Shown piece after piece: positions 40,149 to 49,870 of a stretch of 64,000 nucleotides of DNA. Position 1 is the first letter of the stretch; each line of letters opens with the position of its first letter. Position numbers and translations under genes: made by a program. A model generated the notes under the pieces. It ran no database searches, had not been told where the DNA came from, and was given only the letters and a program-made list of their open reading frames with translations. Origin of the DNA: an uncultured Pelagibacteraceae bacterium (lineage in GTDB: Bacteria > Pseudomonadota > Alphaproteobacteria > Pelagibacterales > Pelagibacteraceae); the NCBI GenBank assembly GCA_902610315.1, contig CACLVA010000006.1, positions 16,706 through 80,705 on the forward strand, in the 5' to 3' direction.

Positions 40149-40816
40149 TTACTTAAATGATCACTTAGTTTTTTAAAATTACTTTTAATATTTCCGTTGG
40201 TTAAATCTCTACCCATTACTAACCAGTCACTTCCTTGTTTAAATGCTGATTTTGGACTCATAACTCTTTTTTGGTCATTTAATTTAGAGGAAATTCTTAT
40301 TCCAGGAGTTATGATTTCTTTTTTAAAAAATTTTCTTATAAATTTTATTTCATGTGGGCTGCAAACTATGGCATCGAGTTTAGCTTTAGCAGCCAACTTT
40401 GCTTGAAGAATAACAATATCTTTTAAAGATCTTTTATGACCAATGGTTTTTAAATCTTTACTATTTAAAGAAGTTAAAGTTGTGACTCCTACTATTTTAG
40501 TTTTACCAGACACTTTTTTGACCTCTTTTAAAGCTTTTAAACCGGAAGAAATATGAACTGTGAGATAATCAATCTTTAAATCTTTTAAAGCTAATACAGC
40601 TGATGACATAGTATTTGGAATATCATGAAGTTTTAAATCAATGAAAATAATTTTTTCTTTTAGCTTTGAAATAAAATTTCTACCATTTTTAGAATTAAGA
40701 AATTGTAAACCAAATTTAAAACCAATTTTAAAACTTTTTATGTTGCTCTGTTGTATTATTGATTTTGCTTTATTTAAACTTTTCGTATCAATTGCTATAA
40801 AAATCTTATTTTTCAT
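40145..40816 (-). CDS. pyrF: Orotidine 5'-phosphate decarboxylase
   Basis: Final step of UMP synthesis. 223-aa TIM barrel with the D-x-K-x-x-D catalytic set in IIFIDLKLHDIPNTMSSAV, N-terminal IAIDTKSLNKA, and C-terminal TPGIRISSKLNDQKRVMSP plus DWLVMGRDLTNG. Overlaps trpF and ihfB slightly, so it is inside the ihfB-to-folC minus-strand run. Confidence 0.95.
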   Translation of the reverse strand: MKNKIFIAIDTKSLNKAKSIIQQSNIKSFKIGFKFGLQFLNSKNGRNFISKLKEKIIFIDLKLHDIPNTMSSAVLALKDLKIDYLTVHISSGLKALKEVKKVSGKTKIVGVTTLTSLNSKDLKTIGHKRSLKDIVILQAKLAAKAKLDAIVCSPHEIKFIRKFFKKEIITPGIRISSKLNDQKRVMSPKSAFKQGSDWLVMGRDLTNGNIKSNFKKLSDHLSK

Positions 40817-41093
40817 TAATTATTTTAAATAGTTCTTTACTCATTTTGAAGTTTATATTTTTTTTTTCTGGAGTATAAACAGTTTCTCCAGTTTTAGGGT
40901 TCCTTGAATTTCTACCCTTTTGTGTTTTTTGATAAAATATGCCCCATCCTCTTAACTCAACTCTTTCCTCGTTCTTCAAAGCTATTTTTATTTCATTAAG
41001 AAATATATCAAAAATTTTTAGTAAATCTTTCTTTAATAAATTAGGATAAATTATTTTTAATTGTTTTATTAGTTCTGACTTTGATACTGACAA
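40806..41093 (-). CDS. ihfB: Integration host factor beta / HU-family DNA-bending protein
   Basis: 95 aa with N-terminal helical dimer region (SKSELIKQLKIIYPNLL) and beta-arm GRNSRNPKTGETVYTPEKKNINFKMSKEL; ELRGWGIFYQKTQKGRN is the family signature. Placed right after rpsA as in other proteobacteria, which supports IhfB over HU. Bends DNA in recombination and transcription. Confidence 0.9.
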   Translation of the reverse strand: MSVSKSELIKQLKIIYPNLLKKDLLKIFDIFLNEIKIALKNEERVELRGWGIFYQKTQKGRNSRNPKTGETVYTPEKKNINFKMSKELFKIINEK

Positions 41094-41108
41094 TTTAGTT
41101 TGTAAATA

Positions 41109-42836
41109 CTATTTTTTTTCTTTTTTATTGCTAAGTTTATCAGACAAAGATGAAAAAGGTAAGTTTTTTCCAGATAAAGGTGAACTAAATTTAGAAACTG
41201 CTTCTTTATTCTGTAATTCCTCTAATAGCTTGATGCTTAGTGCAATTTTTCTTTTTTCATAATTTAATTCTGAGATTGCCGCATCAATTCTCTCTCCACC
41301 TACAAATCTTGAAGGTCTAGCATCTGTATTTGAAACTGCAATTTGTGACTTTTTTATAAGCAAGTGTAAATCACAACCCTCAGGTTGGACCATTAGACCT
41401 TTATTATCTGAAGAAAGTACTTTTACTGTTACAGTATCATTAACCTTTTTATCTTTAAAATAATCAAATGGGTCTTTTTTAGTTTGTTTCAAGCCAACCC
41501 TAAGTTTTTGTAAGTCTTTTTTTATTTCTAAAACCTTAACTGTCAATTTATCCTTTAACTTATAATTTTTTGCGACCTCTTCCGGAACCCCAGTGTAACT
41601 TAGATCGTTAAAGTGCAAAAATGCATCAATTTCATAATTGTCTAATTTTAGATAAATAGCGTATTCGTTCATACTGCTAATTGTACCAGTTACTTCTGTA
41701 CCAACAGGGTTATTTTTTTCAAGTTGATCAAAGGGATTCTCTTTAGTCAATCTATAAGAGATTGCTATTCTTCTTTTTTCTTTGTCAATTTCGGTAATTA
41801 CACAATCAATTTTTTCGCCTACCTTGAAAATTTTTTTTGGCGAAACATTTTTTCTTGACCAACTTATTTCACTCGTGTGTAGTAGGCTAGTCAACCCTGG
41901 TTCTAATTCTGCAAAAACGCCAAAGTCCATTATTTTAATTACCTTAGCTTTATATTTTTTATTTAATTCATAGTTGGAAATTTTCTCAAAGGGATCAGGC
42001 GAAAGTTGCTTAATACTACAGCCAATTTGTAACTTCTCTTTATCAACTGTAATTACTAGAAGATCATGCTTGTCACCGATATTAAAAACTTCCTCGGGAT
42101 GATTAACTCTTGAGTAACTTATTTCTTGCAAATGCACAAGACAATCAAGTTCATTGTTGACGTTAAAAAAACAACCAAATGAACTGTATCCTTTTACAAC
42201 AGCATTTTTAATTATATCACCCTCTTTATACTTTTCTATTATTTTTGCTTTATCCTGTTTTTTACCAGATGATATAATTTGTCTTCTTGATACACATGCA
42301 TTACCTCTAACTTTGTCCATTTTTATTAATGCAAACTTCTGAGGCTCATTAATTAGATGTGATATGTCTTTAATTGGTATATCCGATATCTGTGAACCGG
42401 GGCAGAACATGAGTGATCCCGTGTCTATATGTTCAACAATAACTCCACCTTTACATTTGCTTGTTATTTTACCCATAATTGGTTCATTATTTTCAAAAGC
42501 TTTAACAAGTATATCCCATCCTTTTATTTTTTGTGCCTTACTTGCTGAAACTATAACTTCACCGTTCTTATCTTCAATTCTCTCAAGCAATACTTGAATT
42601 TTTTCTCCAACTTTCAGTTTGTTTTCTTGACCTAAAGTTTTTATTTCATTTATATCTACGAGTGGTTCAGACTTAAGGCCTTCAATAAATAAAAATATAT
42701 ATTTTTCACTGACCTTTGTTACTGTTCCCTCGACAATTTTGCCTTCAGTAAGATTTTTTGTTTTAGAAATTTGATTATTAAGAAGCTTTTCAAATTCCTT
42801 TGTTTCCGCAGTATTTGTTTCTTTATATATTTCCAT
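41109..42836 (-). CDS. rpsA: 30S ribosomal protein S1
   Basis: 575 aa with six S1 RNA-binding repeats, for example GKIVEGTVTKVSEKYIFLFIEGLKSE, GDIIKNAVVKGYSSFGCFFNVNNELDCLVHLQEIS, and KYKAKVIKIMDFGVFAELEPGLTSLLHTSEISW. Delivers mRNA to the 30S subunit, important where Shine-Dalgarno sites are weak as here. cmk, often between aroA and rpsA, is missing; 115 nt of AT-rich DNA separates it from aroA. Confidence 0.95.
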   Translation of the reverse strand: MEIYKETNTAETKEFEKLLNNQISKTKNLTEGKIVEGTVTKVSEKYIFLFIEGLKSEPLVDINEIKTLGQENKLKVGEKIQVLLERIEDKNGEVIVSASKAQKIKGWDILVKAFENNEPIMGKITSKCKGGVIVEHIDTGSLMFCPGSQISDIPIKDISHLINEPQKFALIKMDKVRGNACVSRRQIISSGKKQDKAKIIEKYKEGDIIKNAVVKGYSSFGCFFNVNNELDCLVHLQEISYSRVNHPEEVFNIGDKHDLLVITVDKEKLQIGCSIKQLSPDPFEKISNYELNKKYKAKVIKIMDFGVFAELEPGLTSLLHTSEISWSRKNVSPKKIFKVGEKIDCVITEIDKEKRRIAISYRLTKENPFDQLEKNNPVGTEVTGTISSMNEYAIYLKLDNYEIDAFLHFNDLSYTGVPEEVAKNYKLKDKLTVKVLEIKKDLQKLRVGLKQTKKDPFDYFKDKKVNDTVTVKVLSSDNKGLMVQPEGCDLHLLIKKSQIAVSNTDARPSRFVGGERIDAAISELNYEKRKIALSIKLLEELQNKEAVSKFSSPLSGKNLPFSSLSDKLSNKKEKK

Positions 42837-42951
42837 TATTATTTAAAAAAAAGCTTTTAGAGAAATTTATTAAATTAATCAAGAAACAAAAAAGTTATAT
42901 AAGTAATCGTTTACTCAATTTTTTGGGCTTTTTTTGTTATTTTAGTGATAT

Positions 42952-44274
42952 TTAAAATCTATACCCAATTTTTTTTAATATACTTAAAAAAGAGGGGAAT
43001 GAACTTACATGTGAATCCTTATCCTCAATGGTCCATTTTCCACCTAAACAAAGTGCTGCAATTATTGAAGTCATAAAAATTCTATGATCTTTGTAATAAT
43101 TATTAATTAATATCTTTTTATTTACAGTAAATTTAGGATTTCCAAATATTTTAATTGAGGCAGGGCCCGATTTAACTTTGACACCTATTTTTTTTAAAAT
43201 TTTTGATGCTAGTTTAAGTCTTGGACTTTCTTTTTTATTTAATTCTTCTAATTTTTTAAAACTAGAAATACCCGACGCTTTTGCTGCTAATAAAAAAATT
43301 ATTAAAAATTCATCTATAGCGTTACTATTTAATTCAACTGGACAATTTATAGGTTTAAAATTATTTTGACTTCTAACACAAATATCCGCTAGATTTTCCC
43401 CATATATATTCCTTTTATTAATAAACTTAACATTAGCACCCATTTTATTAATAATTTTAATAAATCCAATTCTGGTAGGGTTTACATTTACATTTTTAAT
43501 TTTAAGTTTTGAATTTTTTGAAAGAAGGGTAAGGACTATAAAAAAGGCACTAGAGCTAACATCACCTGGGATTTCATAGTCAAAAGATTTGAATTGATGT
43601 TCGCCAGATATCTCAATTTTATCATATTTTTTTTTTTTAATAACTTTAATCGGTAATTTTAAGTATTTTAAAAAAAGTTCTGTATGATCTCTCGATTTTT
43701 TGGCATATATTGTTGTCTTACCTGGTGTATTTAAGGCCGCTAAAATTACAGAACTTTTACACTGCGCAGATCCTCTTTTTTCAAAATAATTTATTGGTTT
43801 TAAATATTCTGATCCTATAACTTTTAAAGGAAGATTATTTTTGTTTCTTAATTCAAATTTTGCACCAAATTCTTTTAACGGATCAGCAATTCTTTTAAAA
43901 TCTCTTTTAGACAAGCTATCATCCCCAACAAGTTTAATCTTATATGGCGTTTTGATTATTAACCCAAGTAAAAGTCTTGCGAATGTCCCAGAATTTCCGG
44001 CATTTATTAAAATATTTTTTTTATAATTAAAACCGCTCAAGCCACTTCCATAAAGATAACAAATTTTATTTTTAAAAAATATTTTGACACCTAATTTTTT
44101 TAGCCCACTTATGGTACTTAAAATATCTCCTGATTTGGATAAGTTTTTAATTTTACATAATCCATAAGATTGTGATCCAATTAACAGTGACCTTATGGAT
44201 AAACTTTTATCACTATCAACACTTATAATTTTATTAAAACTTTTTATTTTTTTTTTAATAACTATTTTTGTCAT
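42952..44274 (-). CDS. aroA: 3-phosphoshikimate 1-carboxyvinyltransferase
   Basis: Shikimate-pathway EPSP synthase, 440 aa. SVDSDKSLSIRSLLIGSQS (substrate Lys), LINAGNSGTFARLLLGLI (LxxGNSGT-like motif), KRGSAQCKSSVILAAL, and the PEP/glyphosate region GDVSSSAFFIVL are visible. The GNSGTFARL form lacks the usual G-x-A-x-T-R of class I, more like class II enzymes of alphaproteobacteria. First in order before rpsA. Confidence 0.93.
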   Translation of the reverse strand: MTKIVIKKKIKSFNKIISVDSDKSLSIRSLLIGSQSYGLCKIKNLSKSGDILSTISGLKKLGVKIFFKNKICYLYGSGLSGFNYKKNILINAGNSGTFARLLLGLIIKTPYKIKLVGDDSLSKRDFKRIADPLKEFGAKFELRNKNNLPLKVIGSEYLKPINYFEKRGSAQCKSSVILAALNTPGKTTIYAKKSRDHTELFLKYLKLPIKVIKKKKYDKIEISGEHQFKSFDYEIPGDVSSSAFFIVLTLLSKNSKLKIKNVNVNPTRIGFIKIINKMGANVKFINKRNIYGENLADICVRSQNNFKPINCPVELNSNAIDEFLIIFLLAAKASGISSFKKLEELNKKESPRLKLASKILKKIGVKVKSGPASIKIFGNPKFTVNKKILINNYYKDHRIFMTSIIAALCLGGKWTIEDKDSHVSSFPSFLSILKKIGYRF

Positions 44275-44279
44275 TAAGA

Positions 44280-45056
44280 TTAATTAAATTTAAAAGATTC
44301 TCCAAAATACGCAGTTTTTGCGTTTTGATCTTTCACCAAATCAGTTGGAGTGCCTTTTGCAATAACTTTTCCTTCAGATAAAACCATCGCAACATCTACA
44401 CAAGTTAGCAAGTCTCTTGCTTGATGGTCACAAATACATATTGTTATTTGATTTTCAAATTGCAAATTTACAATTATTTGTTGAAGCATTTTAATCGTCA
44501 TAACATCTAATGCTGCAAAACACTCATCCAAAAGTAATAGCTCTGGATCACCTAGCAAAGCCATTGCAATAACCAATTTCTTTTTTTGACCACCTGACAA
44601 AAATTTTGCTTTAATATCTCTAATTTGACTCAAATCAAATTTTGATATTAAATAATTTATTTTTTCAGCTCTTTTTCTTTGATCATTTAATAAAATTTCA
44701 GCTACAGCTTTTAAATTTTCATATAAAGTTAAATCGAAGAAGTAACCACCATATTGGGGTACATAACCTATTTTAAATTTCGCCATTCTTAAAAAAATTG
44801 GATAATCATTAACTTTCTCATCTTTAATAACTATGTTACCTTTGTCTGGCTTTATTAATCCAGTGACTAAATTAAAAATAGTTGATTTTCCAACACCGTT
44901 TGGTCCTAGCATTCCAAATATTTCACCTTGATTAATTTCAAAACTTATATCTTGCAAAATTTGTCTTTTTTGAAATGAAAGACTTATATTATTAAGACTT
45001 AAGATAGTTTTTTTTTGTTTAAAACTTTTAATACGAAATTTTTTAATTATTGCCAT
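44280..45056 (-). CDS. lptB: LPS export ABC transporter ATP-binding protein
   Basis: Powers LPS extraction from the inner membrane with LptFG and LptC. 258 aa: Walker A MLGPNGVGKSTIF, Q loop VPQYGGYFFDLTLYEN, signature LSGGQKKKLVIAMALL, Walker B LLLDECFAALD. A short basic N-terminal extension (IIKKFRIKSFKQKK) precedes the core. Overlaps lptC by 14 nt; lptA is not between them as it usually is. Confidence 0.92.
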   Translation of the reverse strand: MAIIKKFRIKSFKQKKTILSLNNISLSFQKRQILQDISFEINQGEIFGMLGPNGVGKSTIFNLVTGLIKPDKGNIVIKDEKVNDYPIFLRMAKFKIGYVPQYGGYFFDLTLYENLKAVAEILLNDQRKRAEKINYLISKFDLSQIRDIKAKFLSGGQKKKLVIAMALLGDPELLLLDECFAALDVMTIKMLQQIIVNLQFENQITICICDHQARDLLTCVDVAMVLSEGKVIAKGTPTDLVKDQNAKTAYFGESFKFN

Positions 45057-45642
45057 TATTTACTATGCTTTTAACTAAAATATTACTTTTATCGTCATTC
45101 ATTAGTATTTTTGTATTCTTATTTAAAAAGTTTATTAAGATTTTGTCTGCATTTAATTTTGATAAGTTACTTTTATATTTGACATTATCATAAAGTGTTG
45201 CAATTTGATTGTTAAATGACAAATCCAGAAAATCGGAGTTTATTGAGTGTTCCCCATATGTCATTTTCACGAAGCCGCTAAAAGTTGTGTCATTATTTTC
45301 TTCATTGTACTTTGCTTTATTAGAGCTAATTAGAATTTTTTCACCATTTGATAAATAAACAAAAGCTCTAACTTTATCCATAAAAATTAAATTTAATTTC
45401 TCAGGACTTATAACGCCATATTCAGAAAATATCTCATATCGATTACCTTTATTATCCTCAGAAAAATATGACATTTCTGTTATTAAATCATCAGATCCTT
45501 TCACTATTTTTTTTTCAGAGCTATCGCTTAAATTTTTAAATGATTTTTCTTTAGAACTTTTAAAATAATCAAAATACACAAAACAAATAATTAATAATAT
45601 TAATGTAACAAGTGATATCTGAATATAAGTTTTCTTATCCAT
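45043..45642 (-). CDS. lptC: LPS export periplasmic protein LptC
   Basis: 199 aa with one N-terminal TM helix (about 7-25) and a periplasmic OstA/LptC jellyroll pattern (ANKAKYNEENNDTTFSGFVKMTYGEHSINSDFLDLSFNNQIATLYDNVKY). Sequence is weakly conserved across the family; the call rests on topology, length and position between kdsD and lptB. It abuts kdsD. Confidence 0.8.
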   Translation of the reverse strand: MDKKTYIQISLVTLILLIICFVYFDYFKSSKEKSFKNLSDSSEKKIVKGSDDLITEMSYFSEDNKGNRYEIFSEYGVISPEKLNLIFMDKVRAFVYLSNGEKILISSNKAKYNEENNDTTFSGFVKMTYGEHSINSDFLDLSFNNQIATLYDNVKYKSNLSKLNADKILINFLNKNTKILMNDDKSNILVKSIVNNGNN

Positions 45643-46623
45643 TTATTGAATATTATTTTCCAAAATATTATGAATATGAATTACACCAATCGTTCTATTT
45701 TTAATCTTGTTATTATGAACACATAATGATGTTATTCTTCTTGAATTCATTAAAGATAAAGCTTTTGCAGCTAACATTTCTCTATCAACAGATATAGGAT
45801 TTTTAGTCATAACATTTTTAACTTTAAGATTATCTAAATTCCCTTTTTTTTCACTTATTCTTCTAATTTGACCATCTGTTATAATTCCTTTAGTTTTTTT
45901 AGAATTATTTTGAACAATTAAAACTCCAAGTTTCTTTTTGGTGATAATTTTTAAAGCTTCAAGCATTTTAACATTTTCATTTATAAATGGTATTTTTTTT
46001 CCTTTTAACATTAAATCATCTACTGTTTTTAACTTAGCACCAATACTTCCAGAAGGGTGAAATTTTTTAAATTCTTTTTCACCAAAATTCTTTTGTTTCA
46101 TGGTTGATATAGCTATTGCATCACCAATAGCTAATTGCATTATTGTTGATGATGTTGGTACAATATTACCTGGTCCCGCTTCCTTTACTTCTGGTAATAA
46201 TATTTTTAAATCTGAATTTTTGTATAATAGTGAATTTTTTTTTGAAACAATTCCTATTAAAATTATGTTTTTATTTCTATTTGCGTATTGTATAACATTT
46301 CTTAATTCAGAAGACTCTCCACTATTACTAATTAATATAAGTACATCATTAGAGCTAATTTGACCTAAATCTCCATGAGAACATGAACTAGCATCTACAA
46401 AAAAAGATGGAGTTCCTACCGATGATAGTGTAGATGAAATTTTTTTTGCAATTATTCCAGATTTCCCAACACCTGATAAGATTATTTTTCCTTTTTTACA
46501 GTTTATTATTGTTTCGATAACTTTTTGAAAATCATTATCTATAGATGTTTTTAACTTTTTTAAAGATTTTATTTCAGTTAGAATTACATCTTGTGCAATT
46601 TTTTTAAATTTATTTTTTTTCAT
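45643..46623 (-). CDS. kdsD: Arabinose-5-phosphate isomerase
   Basis: Makes D-arabinose 5-phosphate for Kdo. 326 aa: SIS domain (KIILSGVGKSGIIAKKISSTLSSVGTPSFFVDASSCSHGDLG, LISNSGESSELRNVI) followed by two CBS domains (DLMLKGKKIPF..., NVMTKNPISVDREMLAAKAL). I start at MKKNKFKKIAQ, overlapping the upstream stop as TAATG; an in-frame ATG 12 nt earlier lies inside that gene. Confidence 0.94.
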   Translation of the reverse strand: MKKNKFKKIAQDVILTEIKSLKKLKTSIDNDFQKVIETIINCKKGKIILSGVGKSGIIAKKISSTLSSVGTPSFFVDASSCSHGDLGQISSNDVLILISNSGESSELRNVIQYANRNKNIILIGIVSKKNSLLYKNSDLKILLPEVKEAGPGNIVPTSSTIMQLAIGDAIAISTMKQKNFGEKEFKKFHPSGSIGAKLKTVDDLMLKGKKIPFINENVKMLEALKIITKKKLGVLIVQNNSKKTKGIITDGQIRRISEKKGNLDNLKVKNVMTKNPISVDREMLAAKALSLMNSRRITSLCVHNNKIKNRTIGVIHIHNILENNIQ

Positions 46624-47228
46624 TAGTGTGACCAAATATCATCAGGAAAACCTTCTAAGTCTAAATTAACTCTAGTGTTTATAAATTTTAAACAATCTTT
46701 GTATAGACTCATACGGTTCTCTCTAGCCAGCATTTTATTCAATGCATCATTAATTTTGTGTAAATATATAACATCATTGGCGCAGTATTTAATTTGGGCA
46801 GAAGACAATTCTCCTCCAAAATCTGATGTTTGATGCTGCTTACTAATGTCTATTCCAATGAACTCTTTAACCAAATCTTTTAAGCCGTGTCTATCACTAT
46901 ATTTTCTTATTAATTTAGACTGTAACTTTGTGTCTTCAATATTATCTATATCAACCTGTAAGTATTTTTTTATAAAAACTAAATCAGCTCTAGCATAGTG
47001 AAAAATTTTTGGTATTGAACTGTCTGATAAAATTTTTTTTAAATTTGGGGCATTATATTTAGTTCTATCCAACTGAACTATATGTGCATCAGATTTCCCA
47101 GACGAAATTTGCACAAGGCATAGTTTATCTCTTAAAAAATTTAATCCCATAAATTCACAATCAACGGCAATCTTATTGCCAAACTGTAAATCTTTTGGTA
47201 AATCATTTTTGTGAAGTTTGATATCCAT
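46623..47228 (-). CDS. RNase D-like 3'-5' exonuclease
   Basis: 201 aa, DEDDy-type exonuclease domain only: IAVDCEFMGLNFLRDKLCLVQISSG (D, E), PKIFHYARADLVFIKKYL (D), and QIKYCANDVIYLHKI (Y, D). The HRDC domains of full-length RNase D are absent, as in the short alphaproteobacterial ribonuclease D family. Probable tRNA/RNA 3' trimming. It heads the kdsD-lptC-lptB run. Confidence 0.87.
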   Translation of the reverse strand: MDIKLHKNDLPKDLQFGNKIAVDCEFMGLNFLRDKLCLVQISSGKSDAHIVQLDRTKYNAPNLKKILSDSSIPKIFHYARADLVFIKKYLQVDIDNIEDTKLQSKLIRKYSDRHGLKDLVKEFIGIDISKQHQTSDFGGELSSAQIKYCANDVIYLHKINDALNKMLARENRMSLYKDCLKFINTRVNLDLEGFPDDIWSH

Positions 47229-47251
47229 AGAATTTTTTATAACTTTATATT

Positions 47252-48202
47252 ATGAAACCAAAAAATTGTCTAATTTTTGGCGCTTCTGGCCAAATCGGCA
47301 GAAACTTGATAAGAAGACTTACTGAGAAAAGTTTAAAAGTCACCGCTGTCACACGAAACCTACATCAAAAAGGTTATGTATTAAAAACACAAGCAAACCC
47401 AGGTTATATAGATATTGTAGAGTGCAATATATTTGACATTAACAAAATAGAGCAATTAATAAAAAAAGCAGATGTGTGCATAAATTTGGTTGGAATTTTA
47501 TTTGAGAAGGGCGCAAGTAATTTTACCAATATTCACGAAAAATTTCCAAGTATGATTTCTAGTCTTTGTCATAAACACAAAATAGATAAATTTATACACC
47601 TTTCGGCATTAGGAATAGAAAATGCAAAAGATTCAAAATATGCCATAAGTAAGTTAAAAGGTGAAATCGCAGTAAGAGAAAATTTTAAAGACTCTATAAT
47701 TTTAAAACCATCGATTATCTATTCTGTAGACGATAATTTCACGACAATGTTAATGGGGCTACTTAACCTATCTCCAATTTTCCCTTTGTATTATGGTGGA
47801 AAAACTAAATTTATGCCCTTACACTGTATTGATATATGTAATTTGATATTAGATTTAATTGAAAAAGATACTATTGAAAAAACAATAGAATGTGTTGGGC
47901 CAGATGAATTAACTTTTAAGGAAATTATTGAAAAATTGCTGAAATTAATTGAAAAGAAAAGATTATTTATTCCAATACCATTGTTTGTGGCAAACACAAT
48001 GGCTACCTTTTTTCAAATTTTACCTAAACCATTGATTACTAGAGATCAAATTAAATTACTTTACTATGACAACATACCTACAGGAAAATATAAAACAAAT
48101 TTTGATATCGGTAAAAATTTTAGATTAAACTTTGATAATGAAGTTGAAAAATATTGTTATATGTGGAAAGAAACTGGAGAATATGCAAAAAAAAAACCTT
48201 GA
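47252..48202 (+). CDS. Complex I NDUFA9-like NAD(P)-binding protein
   Basis: 316-aa atypical short-chain dehydrogenase. N-terminal Rossmann motif CLIFGASGQIGRNLIRRLTEKS, then FIHLSALGIENAKDSKYAISKLKGEIAVRE in which the Tyr-x-x-x-Lys is retained (YAISK). This arrangement is typical of the NDUFA9 subfamily linked to complex I assembly in alphaproteobacteria. Divergent from the RNase D-like gene by 23 nt. Exact role unknown. Confidence 0.83.
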   Translation: MKPKNCLIFGASGQIGRNLIRRLTEKSLKVTAVTRNLHQKGYVLKTQANPGYIDIVECNIFDINKIEQLIKKADVCINLVGILFEKGASNFTNIHEKFPSMISSLCHKHKIDKFIHLSALGIENAKDSKYAISKLKGEIAVRENFKDSIILKPSIIYSVDDNFTTMLMGLLNLSPIFPLYYGGKTKFMPLHCIDICNLILDLIEKDTIEKTIECVGPDELTFKEIIEKLLKLIEKKRLFIPIPLFVANTMATFFQILPKPLITRDQIKLLYYDNIPTGKYKTNFDIGKNFRLNFDNEVEKYCYMWKETGEYAKKKP

Positions 48203-48212
48203 TATTTAAATT

Positions 48213-48455
48213 ATGATTACTTGGATTATTTACATTATCGTTGCTGCTATATTATTTTTTGTTCTGTATTTAGCCATACTGGGAATTGATAGAGGAGTTA
48301 AAGCAAAAAATGCAAATAAATCAAATAATTCCAAAAAAAAGTCAAATTCCCCTAAGAATATAACCGGTGAATTAATAAGATTAAAAAAACTTTATGACGA
48401 TGGAACAATTGATAAAAAAGAATTTAATATTGCAAAAAAAAAATTGTTAAGCTGA
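48213..48455 (+). CDS. Small membrane protein with C-terminal SHOCT domain
   Basis: 80 aa: one TM helix (about 3-25), a Lys/Asn/Ser linker, and the SHOCT motif ELIRLKKLYDDGTIDKKEFNIAKKKLL, which is thought to mediate oligomerisation or membrane targeting. The 3' end overlaps convergent gcrA by 9 nt. Function unknown. Confidence 0.85.
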   Translation: MITWIIYIIVAAILFFVLYLAILGIDRGVKAKNANKSNNSKKKSNSPKNITGELIRLKKLYDDGTIDKKEFNIAKKKLLS

Positions 48456-48935
48456 CTTAATTTTCTTCTGTATAAATTTTGGAACTTCACTATCCTTATC
48501 AACAACTTCTTCCTTTTTATTTTTCGGCTGAAACGCGTAGAGCAAATGGAGACGGCAGTATGAAAAATCTTTTAGGGAAGTTCTACCGCAGAAATAAAAA
48601 CCTTCCTCATTTGGATGTCCAATAGGCCATTTACATGTATTATCATCAAGTTCCTCAAGCTGTTTTGGATTTTCCGGTTCAAAATCTTTTTCAATTACTA
48701 AAGATTTAAACTTTCCTCTTCGCGCCTTTCTAACATTTAAATTTTTTAACTTATCATTTTTTTGGTTAAGAGGCCCTTTTTTTGCAATAATTTTACCAGA
48801 TAAATTTAGTCTATGAGCCTTTCCAATTACTGCATTTCTACTGACGCCACCTAATATTTCAGCTATTTGGCTTGCAGTACTGCCTTTGCCCCAAAGCTCT
48901 TTTAATTTAGCGACCTTTTCATCTGTCCAACTCAT
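48447..48935 (-). CDS. gcrA: GcrA-family cell-cycle regulator
   Basis: Alphaproteobacterial transcription factor that binds sigma70 and methylated GANTC promoters. 162 aa. N-terminal helix-turn-helix SWTDEKVAKLKELWGKGSTASQIAEILGGVSRNAVIGKAHRLNLSGK is close to canonical. The C-terminal Cys-rich sigma-interacting domain CKWPIGHPNEEGFYFCGRTSL...YCRLH is intact. The presence of gcrA strongly supports the alphaproteobacterial assignment. Confidence 0.95.
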   Translation of the reverse strand: MSWTDEKVAKLKELWGKGSTASQIAEILGGVSRNAVIGKAHRLNLSGKIIAKKGPLNQKNDKLKNLNVRKARRGKFKSLVIEKDFEPENPKQLEELDDNTCKWPIGHPNEEGFYFCGRTSLKDFSYCRLHLLYAFQPKNKKEEVVDKDSEVPKFIQKKIKSA

Positions 48936-49057
48936 TAACTATATTTTGTTATTTAACTTTTATTAAATACAATATATAGTTTAAATATATTTAATTTTTT
49001 AACAAGCATATTATTTTATTTCCTAACAGTTTTTTTAAATTATTAAGAATTATATTT

Positions 49058-49870
49058 ATGGTTGAATTAAATAATAAATACAAAATTGGAAAAAGAAGAT
49101 TTGGATTAATAAATTGGATAGGTTTTTATTCTTTATATAAAAAAGAAACTTTACGATTTTTAATTGTATCAGGGCAAACGATATTAGGCCCAATGTTAAC
49201 AGGAATTCTATTTTTGATTGTAATATCTATTGCTTTAGGAGAAGTTAGAGGCGAAGTTTTAGGCTTACCTTTCATTGAGTTTTTAGCTCCTGGTCTAATC
49301 TCTATGCAAGTAATTCAACAATCTTTTTCCCACTCATCATCCTCGATATTAGGAGGTAAAATGATGGGAAATATCATTGATTTAATTGGAAGCCCATTGT
49401 CTGCAGGAGAAGTTACCTTAGCAATCATTTTTGCTTCAGTTACAAGAGCTTTTATAATATGCTTTGTGTCAATTGTTTGTTTTAATCTGTTTGTAAATAT
49501 AACAGTTTTAAATTATTACTATTTCATAATTTACTTATTATTTTCCTCATTTTTTATGGGATCTTTAGGTTTTATAGCTGGCTTATGGGCCGAGAGATAC
49601 GATAACATGGCCACCGTTACTAATTTTGTAATAGTGCCTTTATCTTTTTTGTCGGGAACATTTTATTCAATTGAGAGACTTCCAGATTTACTGAAAGAAA
49701 TGAGTTTTTATAATCCTTTTTTTCATATGATAGATGGTTTGAGGTTTTCGATGATTGGTATAAGCGACGGATCCACAATGTTTGGGTTAATTTACTTGTT
49801 AGTTCTAAATTTACTTTTGTGGTGGACCGCTTATTATTTGTATAAAATAGGATATAAAATAAAGACATGA
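49058..49870 (+). CDS. ABC-2 type transporter permease
   Basis: 270 aa with six TM helices and the ABC-2 core (FIEFLAPGLISMQVIQQSFSHSSSSILGGKMMGNIIDLIGSPLSAGEV; NFVIVPLSFLSGTFYSIERLP...YNPFFHMIDGLRF). No ATP-binding partner is adjacent, so the ATPase must be elsewhere. Substrate unknown. Overlaps argD by 4 nt. Confidence 0.87.
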   Translation: MVELNNKYKIGKRRFGLINWIGFYSLYKKETLRFLIVSGQTILGPMLTGILFLIVISIALGEVRGEVLGLPFIEFLAPGLISMQVIQQSFSHSSSSILGGKMMGNIIDLIGSPLSAGEVTLAIIFASVTRAFIICFVSIVCFNLFVNITVLNYYYFIIYLLFSSFFMGSLGFIAGLWAERYDNMATVTNFVIVPLSFLSGTFYSIERLPDLLKEMSFYNPFFHMIDGLRFSMIGISDGSTMFGLIYLLVLNLLLWWTAYYLYKIGYKIKT

